Shown here piece by piece: positions 35,690 through 43,503 of a stretch of DNA of 64,000 bases; within the stretch, counting starts at the first letter, position 1, and every line of letters begins with the position of its first letter. The DNA is from Agreia sp. VKM Ac-1783 (GTDB lineage: Bacteria > Actinomycetota > Actinomycetes > Actinomycetales > Microbacteriaceae), in assembly GCF_900177765.1 (NCBI RefSeq), contig NZ_FXWI01000005.1, positions 62,001 to 126,000 on the forward strand. Reading direction: 5' to 3'. The notes beneath the pieces were generated by a model. The model worked only from the letters and a program-made list of their open reading frames with translations, had not been told where the DNA came from and made no database searches. The translations under genes were made by a program, and so were the position numbers.

Positions 35690-36283
35690 TTAGTCGCGGG
35701 AGTCCGAGCGATCGGCCGGGTCGGTCCAGTGGTCCAGTGCAACCGTGAAGCCGCGGATCAGCCGCTCGAAGCTGCGGTCTATGTCCGCCGTGAGGGCGAA
35801 TCCTCCCGTGGTCTCGAGCGACACGAATCCGTGGAGAAGCGAGCGGAAGGCGCGGATCGCGTCGACCGAGTCGTCGCCCTCGAGCCGATACGCGGTGAGC
35901 ACATCGGCGATGACCTGCACCGCAGACATCATGGTGTTCTCGTCTTCGGTATCTCCAGGGGAGGCCGGTGTCTGCGTGACGTCGTAGCGGCCGGGATGCT
36001 GGATCGCCCAGTTTCTGTAGGCATGCGACATGGCGAAGATGGCGTCGGAGCCGGAGCGACCGACGGCGGCGCGCGAGATCGCCTCTCCGAGTTCGCGTTT
36101 GGCGAGCAGAGAGACGCTTCGGTGCAGGCCCGCCAGCGAATCGAGATGCTTGTAGAGCGAGGGCTGCTTGACGCCGAGTCGTTCGGCCAGGGCGGCGAGG
36201 GTCAGGGTGTTGAGCCCCACCTCATCCGCCATGACCGCGGCCGTCTCGACGACGCCGTCGCGAGTGAGGCCCGCCCTAGGCAA
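35690..36283 (-). CDS. TetR family regulator (WHG-type C-terminal domain)
   Basis: A 197-residue repressor. The N-terminal helix-turn-helix is LTLAALAERLGVKQPSLYKHLDSLAGL; the C-terminal region contains the WHG-type motif HPGRYDVTQTP and acts as ligand domain. I place the start at TTG 36283, which overlaps the hydrolase stop (TTGCCTAG) and gives a normal N-terminus (LPRAGLTRDGVVETA). No ATG or GTG lies within the coding part of the frame. Co-transcribed with the hydrolase, it likely controls both through the operator at 37122. Confidence 0.88.
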   Translation of the reverse strand: MPRAGLTRDGVVETAAVMADEVGLNTLTLAALAERLGVKQPSLYKHLDSLAGLHRSVSLLAKRELGEAISRAAVGRSGSDAIFAMSHAYRNWAIQHPGRYDVTQTPASPGDTEDENTMMSAVQVIADVLTAYRLEGDDSVDAIRAFRSLLHGFVSLETTGGFALTADIDRSFERLIRGFTVALDHWTDPADRSDSRD

Positions 36284-37100
36284 CGGGAGCCACTGTGCGG
36301 AGGAAGCCCAGAACCGCGGGCGTGGTGATCTCGGGACGCTGCGACTGCGGGTAGTGCCCGGCGTCGGGCACCATGACGACGTCGGCGTGCAGCTTCTCAC
36401 CGATCCACTGGGCTTCGCCGACCGGGTTCTTGAAGTCGGGATCACTATCACCCATGATGACGATGGCTGGAGCCGCGACCTTGCCGAGGCTGGCCTCTGC
36501 GGGGGCGTGGTCGGTCTGCCTGGTCGTGAGCGAGAACGCCTTGCCGTATCCGGGGCGCTTGAGGCTAGCGACCACGCGCGCGCGGTACTGCTCGAAGTCG
36601 GCGGGCTTCGTGCCCTTGTAGAGCGTCGGCATGTAGGCCTTCCACATGGTGGTCACCCACAGCGGAGCCATCATCGTGCGGAACATCCAGGTCTCGAACC
36701 CTGACGCTTGTGGATTGCGCACGAACGGACCGAACAGCAGCAGGCCCGAGACCTTCTCGGGGTGCGCTGCGGCGACGATGACCGCCGCGCCCGCCGCGAG
36801 CGAGTTGCCGCCGATCACGGCCTTTCCGCCCAGCTCGTCGATCAGGGCGTCGATGTCGCCAGCGGTCTCGGGGTCGCCGTAAGACGAGAAGGTGATGTCG
36901 CTGTCTCCGTGGCCGCGAAGGTCGGTGGTGGCGACGGTGTATCCGGCCGCGACGAGCTCGGGGGTCAGGTAGCGGTAGGTGGCGCGGAGATCGCCCATGC
37001 CGGGAACGAGGACGACGAGGGGGCCGGCGCCCTGAACGTCGTAGGCGATGCGGCCTTCGGGCCGCTTGATGTAGCGAGTGGAAGGCGATGATGTTGTCAT
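36276..37100 (-). CDS. alpha/beta-hydrolase
   Basis: A 274-residue alpha/beta-hydrolase of the epoxide-hydrolase/esterase type. Oxyanion segment VLVPGMGDLRATY; nucleophile elbow GGNSLAAG with Ser; acid Asp probably in MGDSDPDF; catalytic His in VPDAGHYPQSQRP. I chose ATG at 37100 rather than 37142, because the latter start lies inside the operator. It is first in an operon with its TetR regulator, implying a detoxification or catabolic role for a small ligand. Substrate unknown. Confidence 0.9.
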   Translation of the reverse strand: MTTSSPSTRYIKRPEGRIAYDVQGAGPLVVLVPGMGDLRATYRYLTPELVAAGYTVATTDLRGHGDSDITFSSYGDPETAGDIDALIDELGGKAVIGGNSLAAGAAVIVAAAHPEKVSGLLLFGPFVRNPQASGFETWMFRTMMAPLWVTTMWKAYMPTLYKGTKPADFEQYRARVVASLKRPGYGKAFSLTTRQTDHAPAEASLGKVAAPAIVIMGDSDPDFKNPVGEAQWIGEKLHADVVMVPDAGHYPQSQRPEITTPAVLGFLRTVAPVA

Positions 37101-37121
37101 GTAGCTAGTATGCATTCCCGT

Positions 37122-37148
37122 TTGGCTAACGTCAATAGCCAACGTTGG
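37122..37148. promoter_or_regulatory. TetR operator upstream of hydrolase operon
   Basis: TTGGCTA (37122-37128) and TAGCCAA (37136-37142) form an inverted repeat with a 7-bp spacer, followed directly by the palindrome CCAACGTTGG (37139-37148). It lies 22 bases upstream of the hydrolase ATG and is the likely site of autoregulation by the TetR protein encoded downstream. Confidence 0.7.
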
Positions 37149-37290
37149 AATTGCTCGTCGTGGCGTCTGCGGATCGCCGCCCTCCTGATGCCTATGTCGC
37201 GACGGCGGTGGCTGTGATAGTTCTTAGGTGCCCGTCGAAGGCCGACGGTGTCGACCGAACGAACATCGATGTCAAGGTGGTGGCTCGACG

Positions 37291-37854
37291 ATGCTTCTGA
37301 ACGTGAACGAGTTCCTCCTCGGTGTCGCCGGCGTCGCATCGACCCTGATCGGTACGTTCATCGTGGGTGTCTTCTTCTATATCGACACCGATCTGCACCG
37401 CATGATGATGTCGTCGGATGCCGCCGATCGCTATCTGCGTTCTGGAGTGCGCTGGGTCTTCATCATCTACACCGTGCCGCTCTTCGTCGCCCTGGCGCTC
37501 GCGGCGTTCGAGCCGATCTGGGGTGCGGTGACGTTCATCGCTCTAGGCCTGTTCGTCGTGCTCACCACTGTCGATACCGGACTGCGCATGCTGCGGCGGG
37601 GCGGCTCGGGCAACTCCATGGCCCTCGTGGTCAATCAGTGGGCGTGCACGGTGGCCGTCGTCGTGATGGTGGCGCTTCCGTGGGTCATCGGTGGCTGGGT
37701 GCCTCCTGCGACGGCATACATTCCGTCACTTCTCATCGCGCTCGGTGCCGGCTTCGCCAGTACGGCGGCGCTGATCATGACGCAATTCGACGCGACGGCG
37801 GCGATGGCCGCGTCGCGCGATGAGGATGGCAGGCCGAGAGGGCCGCGACATTAG
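37291..37854 (+). CDS. hypothetical four-helix membrane protein
   Basis: A 187-residue protein with four hydrophobic segments (about 9-33, 52-75, 82-101 and 118-141). Short loops and a GFASTAALIMTQFDATAAMAA tail with a polar C-terminus follow. Signature LNVNEFLLGVAGVASTLIGTFIVGVFFYI recalls small holin-like or stress-response membrane proteins of unknown function in actinobacteria, but I cannot assign it. ATG at 37291 was chosen. It converges on the YrdC-fold gene and ends at a GC-rich hairpin. Confidence 0.75.
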   Translation: MLLNVNEFLLGVAGVASTLIGTFIVGVFFYIDTDLHRMMMSSDAADRYLRSGVRWVFIIYTVPLFVALALAAFEPIWGAVTFIALGLFVVLTTVDTGLRMLRRGGSGNSMALVVNQWACTVAVVVMVALPWVIGGWVPPATAYIPSLLIALGAGFASTAALIMTQFDATAAMAASRDEDGRPRGPRH

Positions 37855-37860
37855 AGGTGC

Positions 37861-37882
37861 CGGCCGGGCCCGCACCCGGCCG
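37861..37882. terminator. GC-rich hairpin between convergent genes
   Basis: CGGCCGGG (37861-37868) and CCCGGCCG (37875-37882) pair perfectly over 8 bp with a 6-nt loop. It starts 7 bases after the membrane-protein stop and 23 bases before the convergent YrdC-fold gene ends. No T-tract follows, as is common for actinobacterial terminators. Confidence 0.5.
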
Positions 37883-37904
37883 ACACCCGCCTGCCGAGCC
37901 GGGC

Positions 37905-38684
37905 TTAGTAGTACTCGCCCTGTCGGTAGTCCCAGCTCGAGAATGTGTCGGCCAGCAGCGACATGATGCGGTCTACCGCCAGTCCCTTGCGAATGAGCGT
38001 CGGAGCGGGCGTGATCGATCGCTGCCCGTTCTGCTCGGGCACGAGAGTGCCGAATACGTCGACCATCGACACCATGACGCCCTGCTCGTAGCGGCTGTCG
38101 GCATCCTTGTCGGGCTGGATCGACGCGACGTAGTCGTCTGCCTCGATGATCACGTCGGCGGCGTCGAAGATGCGCTCGCCGATTCCCTCGACGAGACCCC
38201 GGTTGCCCTTGCCCGAGGGGTTCGCCGAGCTGGCGAAGGCGATCTTGCCGTGCGTCTCGTAGAGTTCGCGGGCCGTGTTCTCGGCCGGAAGACCGAACTT
38301 GATGACGAAGCACGACGTGCCTCGGGTATCCATCATGAGTTCGTCCGAACCATCGGCGGGCAGCGACGCCTTGCCCTCCTCGCTCCACGGCAGGATGCAT
38401 CCGAGCAGCACGTCTTCATTCCAGCACCGCTCGTAGAGCGAGTCGATCTCCGGGGTGAGCTGAGCCAGCTTGCGCAGCATCTCGAGCGAGCTCACCAGCA
38501 CGACTCCGGGCTTGTTGCGGTTGCGCTCCTTGGCGTCGAACTTGCGCTCGAGTCCCTCCTTGTCGCTCGTCATGATGATGTAGCCGACCTTGGTGGCGAC
38601 GACGGCGATGCCGCCTTCGCCCGAGAGAAGGTCGACGGCCTCGGTGGGGGTGCCGCCAGTCCAGTGGATGGGTGTCGTGCTCAT
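37905..38684 (-). CDS. YrdC/Sua5-fold (L-threonylcarbamoyladenylate synthase-like) protein
   Basis: A 259-residue protein of the Sua5/YciO/YrdC/YwlC superfamily, which makes threonylcarbamoyl-AMP for tRNA t6A modification. Landmarks: VDLLSGEGGIAVVATKVGYIIMTSDKEG near the N-terminus (normally an FPTDTVYGL-like motif, here altered), a KPGVVLVSS strand and SSANPSGKGNRG with the ATP-site Ser. The altered first motif and extra C-terminus suggest a paralog outside tRNA modification. ATG at 38684 was chosen. Confidence 0.75.
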   Translation of the reverse strand: MSTTPIHWTGGTPTEAVDLLSGEGGIAVVATKVGYIIMTSDKEGLERKFDAKERNRNKPGVVLVSSLEMLRKLAQLTPEIDSLYERCWNEDVLLGCILPWSEEGKASLPADGSDELMMDTRGTSCFVIKFGLPAENTARELYETHGKIAFASSANPSGKGNRGLVEGIGERIFDAADVIIEADDYVASIQPDKDADSRYEQGVMVSMVDVFGTLVPEQNGQRSITPAPTLIRKGLAVDRIMSLLADTFSSWDYRQGEYY

Positions 38685-38742
38685 CGGGTTCCGTTCAGTG
38701 GGTCGTGACGCGGTGAATGATGTACGCCCCGGCGATCTCATT

Positions 38743-38754
38743 AGACGATCGTCT
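38743..38754. promoter_or_regulatory. 12-bp perfect palindrome in divergent intergenic region
   Basis: AGACGATCGTCT lies in the 267-bp gap between the YrdC-fold and formamidase genes, 59 bases upstream of the YrdC-fold ATG. It is a candidate operator. The gap holds no other gene I can support. Confidence 0.35.
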
Positions 38755-38951
38755 GAGCAAGTTGATCGTACGGTCGTCGACGTGGTGCCGGATGCCTGAC
38801 GGCGGCTTTAGCGGCGGGCATTCAGCGTCTTCAAGGCGGGAGCGAAGCTGGGGATCCGTTTAAGCGGTGCGAGCGTGAGATCGCGACAATTGACGCATCC
38901 GGCGGCCCGCTGCGTCGAGCAAGATGGCACTACCGAGCTGAATGGGGAGCA

Positions 38952-39950
38952 ATGCCTGAGCCGCACGTCGTTGAATCGACCACTGACACCATCCGATCCG
39001 GTTATCTCGACCCGACGGCCCCGCCGGTCGTGTCGATCGCCTCGGGAGACCGTGTGTCGTTTCCCAACACCTGGACTCATTGGGGAAACGAGGCCGTGTT
39101 CGGCATGACGTTCGCCGAGCGGGAGCCGCTGCGCCACAAGTATCCGCAGGGCCCTTACTCGATGCTCGGCCCCGTTGAAGTCGTCGGAGCCGAGCCTGGC
39201 GATGTCATCGAGTGCAGCATCGAGACGCTGAGGACTCTGGATTGGGGCTGGAACAGCTTCCCTCTCGGCGTCGGAGCGCTACCCCATGATTTCTCCGAGC
39301 CCTATCTGCACTACTTCCGCTTCGACGACGACCGCCGGCGCGCCGAATTCGTCTCCGGTGTCGAGTTCGATCTGAACCCTTTCGTGGGAGTGATCGGCAC
39401 CGAACCGGCCGGCGAGAACGCGACGAGCGCCATCCTCTCTGGACCATATGGCGGAAACCTCGTGCTGAACTCGCTCACGGCCGGCACCTCGGTCTTCCTT
39501 CCCGTGTTCAAACCGGGGGGACGGGTCTGGTTCGGAGACATCCATGCGGTTCAAGGCGACGGCGTCGTCGACCAGACGGCGATCGAGACGGCCGCCGAAG
39601 AACTCGTGATCCGCTACGACCTCCGCAAAGACGTTCCCTTGTCTGGGCCGTTGGTCGAGACAGAGACGGAGTGGATCGGGTTCGGGTTCAGTGACACCCT
39701 CGACGACGCGCTCGTGCAGTGCCTGCGCGGCCTCATCGCGTGGCTTCACGTCGCAGCGGGAATCAGTGAGAGTGAGGCCTACGCTCTGTGCAGCCTCTCG
39801 GTGAGCTTTCGGGTCACCCAGTTCGCGAACCAGACGGGATCGGCCTACTCATCGGTACCCGCGAAGACGGTGCACGGCGTGGTTCCGAAGCGGGTGTTCT
39901 CTCCCGACAAGGTGGCTCAGATCAATGCATGGTTGAGGCCCGCTACGTGA
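38952..39950 (+). CDS. acetamidase/formamidase family protein
   Basis: A 332-residue amidohydrolase of the FmdA/AmdA family, which releases ammonia from short-chain amides. Landmarks: NTWTHWGNEAVFGMTF, GPVEVVGAEPGDVIECSIETL, a central FVGVIGTEPAGENAT region, FGDIHAVQGDGVV (acid residues of the active site) and YALCSLSVSFRVTQ. The length is in the normal range. GGGGAGC lies just before the ATG. The following gene is coupled by a GTGA overlap. Confidence 0.9.
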   Translation: MPEPHVVESTTDTIRSGYLDPTAPPVVSIASGDRVSFPNTWTHWGNEAVFGMTFAEREPLRHKYPQGPYSMLGPVEVVGAEPGDVIECSIETLRTLDWGWNSFPLGVGALPHDFSEPYLHYFRFDDDRRRAEFVSGVEFDLNPFVGVIGTEPAGENATSAILSGPYGGNLVLNSLTAGTSVFLPVFKPGGRVWFGDIHAVQGDGVVDQTAIETAAEELVIRYDLRKDVPLSGPLVETETEWIGFGFSDTLDDALVQCLRGLIAWLHVAAGISESEAYALCSLSVSFRVTQFANQTGSAYSSVPAKTVHGVVPKRVFSPDKVAQINAWLRPAT

Positions 39951-40327
39951 GCGCGCTGTCCGACGCTGATCAGCAGCAGATCGTCGCGGTCGTTCGTCGA
40001 GCGGACGAGCTCGCGACGGCACGCGACGTCGACGGGTATCTCGCACTCACGACGCCCGACATGGTGCTGGATGGAATTCAGGGTGCTGCCTCCGGCCGCG
40101 ACGCAGTTCGGTCGGCGATTGGTGGCATCTGGGCGGCTGAACCTGTCGGCACGCGGCATGTCACGAGCGATGTCGTCGTCACGTCGAGTGACGACGCAAC
40201 CGCGGATGCCCACTCCACCCTCACCCTGATAGGTGCTGACGGCGAGGTGCGCGCCGTCGCCAGCATCTCGCAGTCACTGCGCAAGACGGATGGCACGTGG
40301 CTGATCGCCCGCCGCTCCGTCGGTTAG
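39947..40327 (+). CDS. SgcJ/EcaC-type NTF2-like protein
   Basis: A 126-residue NTF2-like fold protein (SgcJ/EcaC type), seen as VRRADELATARDVDGYLALTTPDMVLDG (first helix and strand), a conserved DAVRSAIGGIWAA, and a C-terminal TWLIARRSVG. Such domains bind small ligands or assist oxygenases. The GTG at 39947 overlaps the formamidase stop (GTGA); an ATG at 39929 in frame is an alternative. It probably works with the amidase, though the ligand is unknown. Confidence 0.85.
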   Translation: MSALSDADQQQIVAVVRRADELATARDVDGYLALTTPDMVLDGIQGAASGRDAVRSAIGGIWAAEPVGTRHVTSDVVVTSSDDATADAHSTLTLIGADGEVRAVASISQSLRKTDGTWLIARRSVG

Positions 40328-40355
40328 AACCGGATGCGCACAAGGCGCCTCGCCA

Positions 40356-40739
40356 TCAGCTATTCGGCGCGGCCTCTCTCACCGAGAAGAGGTTGCCGAA
40401 AGGGTCGAGCAGCTGGCACAGGCGCTCACCCGTGAACACCGTCTTCGGCCCTCGATGTGCCACCGCGCCGTTGTTGGTCCACTCCTCGACGAAGGCGTCG
40501 ACGTCGGAGACCGTCCAGTAGGGGCTGGTTCCCGCCGGCCCCGGCGAATTGAGTTCGTCTTTCTGATGCAGTGTCAGCCTGGTGCCGTCGAGGTCGAAGG
40601 CCACGAGTGCTCCGCCGCGCACGACCGGCTCGCGTTGCAGTCGCGCCGAATACCACTCGACCGCGGCGTCGAGATCGTCGACGAAGTAGAAGACGTTGCC
40701 GACCCCGGCGAACTCCACTGCTGCTGGCTGATCCGACAT
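40356..40739 (-). CDS. VOC family protein
   Basis: A 127-residue glyoxalase-fold protein. Two beta-alpha-beta-beta-beta halves are seen: FYFVDDLDAAVEWYSARLQR ... LVAFDLDGTRLTLHQ and SPYWTVSDVDAFVEEW ... LLDPFGNLFSV. The metal ligands of true glyoxalases cannot all be placed. ATG at 40739 was used rather than ATG at 40772. Function unknown; bleomycin-type binding or dioxygenase roles are both possible. Confidence 0.85.
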   Translation of the reverse strand: MSDQPAAVEFAGVGNVFYFVDDLDAAVEWYSARLQREPVVRGGALVAFDLDGTRLTLHQKDELNSPGPAGTSPYWTVSDVDAFVEEWTNNGAVAHRGPKTVFTGERLCQLLDPFGNLFSVREAAPNS

Positions 40740-40855
40740 CACAGACCTCTTTCCGTCGGGCGGTGTGATCATCGCCAGCCTACGAGCGGGTGCCGCCGCG
40801 TGACGAGCCCTCGTGGGGTCACCCCGACGGCATCCGAGACGCGACGATCACGAAT

Positions 40856-41137
40856 CTACTTCTCCGGCTTCTCCTGAATTTTCTGAACGGCTTCGTTCCA
40901 TTCAGCGGCCAGCGTCGCGCGAGTGTCATCGTCGAGCCGATCATCGAGTACGTCGAGGAACGGGTTGGGCATGGCCTTCTTGGCGGGTAGGGAGGACAAG
41001 TAAAGGCTGGCCGCCTCCCTCACGCGCGACGTGGCGCGTTCGATCTGCTTCATGGAGCTCTTGTCGGCGTTGGCCACAAGGGAGTGCTTCTCTAGAGCCG
41101 ACAACAGCTTGTTCAGAGCCTTCGCGTTCTTGGTCAT
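40856..41137 (-). CDS. small hypothetical protein
   Basis: A 93-residue highly charged, helical protein (KNAKALNKLLSALEKH ... AAEWNEAVQKIQEKPEK). No membrane segment or known motif. Its codons include TTCTCCTGAATTTTCTGAACGG read on the plus strand, which resembles the interspersed repeat's right end by chance. Function unknown. The ATG at 41137 has no strong Shine-Dalgarno sequence. Confidence 0.65.
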   Translation of the reverse strand: MTKNAKALNKLLSALEKHSLVANADKSSMKQIERATSRVREAASLYLSSLPAKKAMPNPFLDVLDDRLDDDTRATLAAEWNEAVQKIQEKPEK

Positions 41138-41205
41138 GTACGTATTGTGGCGCGTTCAGGCGTGCGGGGCGTACGGCATTTTGAGCAAGCCACTGGGCGC
41201 CCGAG

Positions 41206-41379
41206 TCAGCTCTCCAACTCGGCTCTCAAGAGTGCGATGGCTTTCGGTCCGACTCCATGAAGTGTCGCGAGAAATGCGAGATCGGCATTCTCCAGGTCGT
41301 CGAGGTTCCGCACCCCTACCTCGGCCAGCGCACGAGTTGCCGGCGCCCCGATGGCGGGAAGGGGCCGGGGATCGTCCAT
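41206..41379 (-). CDS. helix-hairpin-helix domain protein
   Basis: A 57-residue protein formed by two helix-hairpin-helix motifs: LPAIGAPATRALAEVGVRNLDDLENA and LATLHGVGPKAIALLRAELES. This matches the small DNA-binding HhH proteins related to TfoX C-terminal domains. The second GVGPKA hairpin is typical of non-specific DNA backbone binding. The 228 bases upstream to 41607 contain no gene I can support. Confidence 0.8.
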   Translation of the reverse strand: MDDPRPLPAIGAPATRALAEVGVRNLDDLENADLAFLATLHGVGPKAIALLRAELES

Positions 41380-41607
41380 GATTTTTAGGGTACGCCTCCG
41401 TCGGAGCGGCCCGTAAGTCGGTCGGTCACCTCGTGCCGACATCCCTCAGCGAAGACGTTCGGTCTGCGCCCTGACTTGACGAAGGCGCGCGGACGGTGGA
41501 GGAGGACCCGACCCGACGGAGACAACGAGGATGAAATCGCTCCTCCTTTGGTAGGACCGGCCTCCATCCGCCGACATCCGACGTCGTCTTCGACCTAACG
41601 TGATGGC

Positions 41608-42459
41608 ATGCAACCTGTCAGACGATTTCGGTGGGCGGTCGAGCCCCTGGTGGCCATCCTGTTCGTGTTGGTGTGGTGGGCGAGCGAGTCCGATGGATTC
41701 ACCGATGCCGTGTCGCTGCGCTCAGACACCTCCTTCACCAGCCCGTACGGCGTCGCGGTCGCCGCGGGATTCGGCCTCTCTGTTGCCGTGTCGCGGTTGA
41801 GTCCCGCGTGGTCGGTAGGGATGACAGGCACGCTGCTGCTGGCCCAGCTGCTCTTCTGGCCGGCCCGGTTCAGTCAGGTGAGTTGGACCGCATATCTGTT
41901 CTTGGCTGTCTTGGTGTTTCTCCTCGGCCTCAGCGCCCCTCCTGTGAGCCGGTGGGTCGTCATCCCCTCCCTTGTCGCTGGTGCTGTGGTCGTGACGGCC
42001 CTTCTGAACTTTCCGTCACTGTCGATCTCGGGAAGCTATGGAACCATCAACGGAAAGTCGTGGGACTCGATCGAGATCGTTCAGGGTGCCGCTGTGTGGT
42101 GTGTCGTCTGCCTCGCTCTGGCGGCCGGATGTTGGCGGTACGGCCGCAAAGCAAGGCGCGTCATCGAGGTCGAATCGGCTTCTGCGCCCAGCTCGGAGCC
42201 GGCGGCGCGGACATCGACGGAGTTACTTCTGGCTCCGCTCTCCCCTCGCGAGCGGCAGATCTTTTATCGAGTCGCCGAAGGCCTGTCGAACGGCGAGATC
42301 GCGAGCGAGGAGTTCATTGCAGAGACCACCGTCAAGTCCCACGTCGGCAGCATTCTCAACAAGCTCCATGCCTCATCGCGCAGCGAACTCATCGCCCTGG
42401 CCTACCGGCCGCGGGTCGCCAATACTCAATCAGTGACCGACCGGAGTCTCGGCAACTAG
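41608..42459 (+). CDS. membrane-tethered LuxR-type transcriptional regulator
   Basis: A 283-residue protein with five to six membrane segments in the first ~180 residues (WAVEPLVAILFVLVWWA, VSRWVVIPSLVAGAVVVTALL and others) and a LuxR helix-turn-helix at the C-terminus (LSPRERQIFYRVAEGLSNGEIASEEFIAETTVKSHVGSIL, read in parts). There is no receiver domain, so the membrane part may sense directly, as in ToxR-like one-component systems. It ends 64 bases before the TetR-DoxX pair, whose expression it might affect. Confidence 0.85.
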   Translation: MQPVRRFRWAVEPLVAILFVLVWWASESDGFTDAVSLRSDTSFTSPYGVAVAAGFGLSVAVSRLSPAWSVGMTGTLLLAQLLFWPARFSQVSWTAYLFLAVLVFLLGLSAPPVSRWVVIPSLVAGAVVVTALLNFPSLSISGSYGTINGKSWDSIEIVQGAAVWCVVCLALAAGCWRYGRKARRVIEVESASAPSSEPAARTSTELLLAPLSPRERQIFYRVAEGLSNGEIASEEFIAETTVKSHVGSILNKLHASSRSELIALAYRPRVANTQSVTDRSLGN

Positions 42460-42483
42460 ACGGTGTCATTGGCTTTACCGTAG

Positions 42484-42512
42484 AATGAACGTGTTCACTG
42501 AATGCGTTCATT
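42484..42512. promoter_or_regulatory. TetR operator overlapping the Shine-Dalgarno of the TetR gene
   Basis: AATGAACG (42484-42491) and CGTTCATT (42505-42512) are perfect 8-bp inverted arms with a 13-bp spacer, ending one base before the GGAGG Shine-Dalgarno sequence of the TetR gene. A -10-like TAGAAT overlaps the left arm at 42481. Autorepression of the TetR-DoxX operon is likely. Confidence 0.7.
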
Positions 42513-42523
42513 GGAGGAATTAG

Positions 42524-43105
42524 TTGGCAGCAACACGCACAGAGCTGCGCGAAGCGACCCGGGAGCGGGTGCTCGCCGCGGCGGATCGACTCTTCCGTGA
42601 GCGCGGGTTCGACGCCGCGACGATTCGCGACATTGCGGAGGCGAGCGGCGTGAGCGTCGGCTCGGTGATGGCGACGGGAGACAAGAACGCTCTGCTGGTA
42701 CAGATCTTCGATGGACTGATCGAGGCCGGTCACGAGCGGTCGACATCCGATGCCGGCGATGACACGTCGTGCGCCCAGCACATCGTGAATCTCGTGCGGC
42801 CGTTCGTCTCTCTGTTCGCGAGTCGGCAAGATCTGTCGAGGACGTACGCGTCGATCCAGGTTTCGGGAAGAGAGCCGTCGCCCCTTTTCTCGCGTCTCGC
42901 CAAACTGCTCGTAGACGAGATCACTTCCACCATCACGCGTCACGGATGCACCACGCTCGGAGCCGTCGCACCGACGGCTCAGGCGATCTACTTCGCCTAC
43001 CTCGGCACCCTCTTCAGCTGGTCGGCGCGCACGACGATCGACGAAGGCGAACTCACCGACAGCCTGCACGCCACGTTCGCTGCTATCTGCACCTGCAAGG
43101 AGTAA
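42524..43105 (+). CDS. TetR family regulator
   Basis: A 193-residue repressor with TTG start and GGAGG just upstream. The helix-turn-helix reads AATIRDIAEASGVSVGSVMATGDKNALL. The C-terminal ligand domain ends ATFAAICTCKE. It is followed after 5 bases by a DoxX-family gene, so it probably controls that membrane protein. A collapsed copy of the same gene pair is found at 59272-59604. Confidence 0.9.
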   Translation: MAATRTELREATRERVLAAADRLFRERGFDAATIRDIAEASGVSVGSVMATGDKNALLVQIFDGLIEAGHERSTSDAGDDTSCAQHIVNLVRPFVSLFASRQDLSRTYASIQVSGREPSPLFSRLAKLLVDEITSTITRHGCTTLGAVAPTAQAIYFAYLGTLFSWSARTTIDEGELTDSLHATFAAICTCKE

Positions 43106-43110
43106 CCGAG

Positions 43111-43470
43111 ATGATCCTCATTCCCGACGTGTGGTGGCCGACGGCCCTGCTCGCTTTCGTGCTGTTCGTCGATGCGGCGATGTCGGTGCGACCGCCCAAA
43201 TTCATCAGCGACTGCCTCGACGGTGTCGGCTTTCCGCGTGACTGGTGGTGGACCTTGATTGTCATCAAGACCCTGGCGGTGGTTGGTCTGATCGTGGGCA
43301 TCTGGGTGCCCGGTGTCGCACTCTCGGCGAACGTCGCCGTGATCATCTACTTCTGCAGCGCAGCAGTCGCTCACCTGCGAGCACGCAATACCGGACAGGC
43401 ATTCTGGATGAACTGCCTCGGCATGCTCCTGCTCTCCGTCGCGGTCCTCGTGCTGTCGCTCATCCTCTAG
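43111..43470 (+). CDS. DoxX-like membrane protein
   Basis: A 119-residue protein with four membrane segments (about 8-27, 45-64, 68-86 and 98-118). It matches the DoxX-like family of small membrane proteins that interact with redox enzymes or thiosulfate; precise function unknown. Landmarks: WWPTALLAFVLFVDAAMSV and RARNTGQAFWMNCLGMLLLSVAVLVLSL. It is part of the TetR operon and has a degenerate relative at 59272. Confidence 0.9.
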   Translation: MILIPDVWWPTALLAFVLFVDAAMSVRPPKFISDCLDGVGFPRDWWWTLIVIKTLAVVGLIVGIWVPGVALSANVAVIIYFCSAAVAHLRARNTGQAFWMNCLGMLLLSVAVLVLSLIL

Positions 43471-43503
43471 GGTTTCTGCATCGCAAGGAAGACGCGGATC
43501 GCC

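Noticed and set aside
35468-36328. Frame behind a good AAAGGAGG and TTG at 35468, running through the region antisense to the TetR gene
   Set aside because: The translation has no family features, opposes a clear TetR gene, and the Shine-Dalgarno-like motif alone is not enough; 35444-35689 is treated as non-coding.
40865-40890. TTCTCCTGAATTTTCTGAAC resembling the right end of the interspersed repeat
   Set aside because: It lies inside a coding region (the end of the small helical protein) and lacks the left arm and centre, so it is coincidence.
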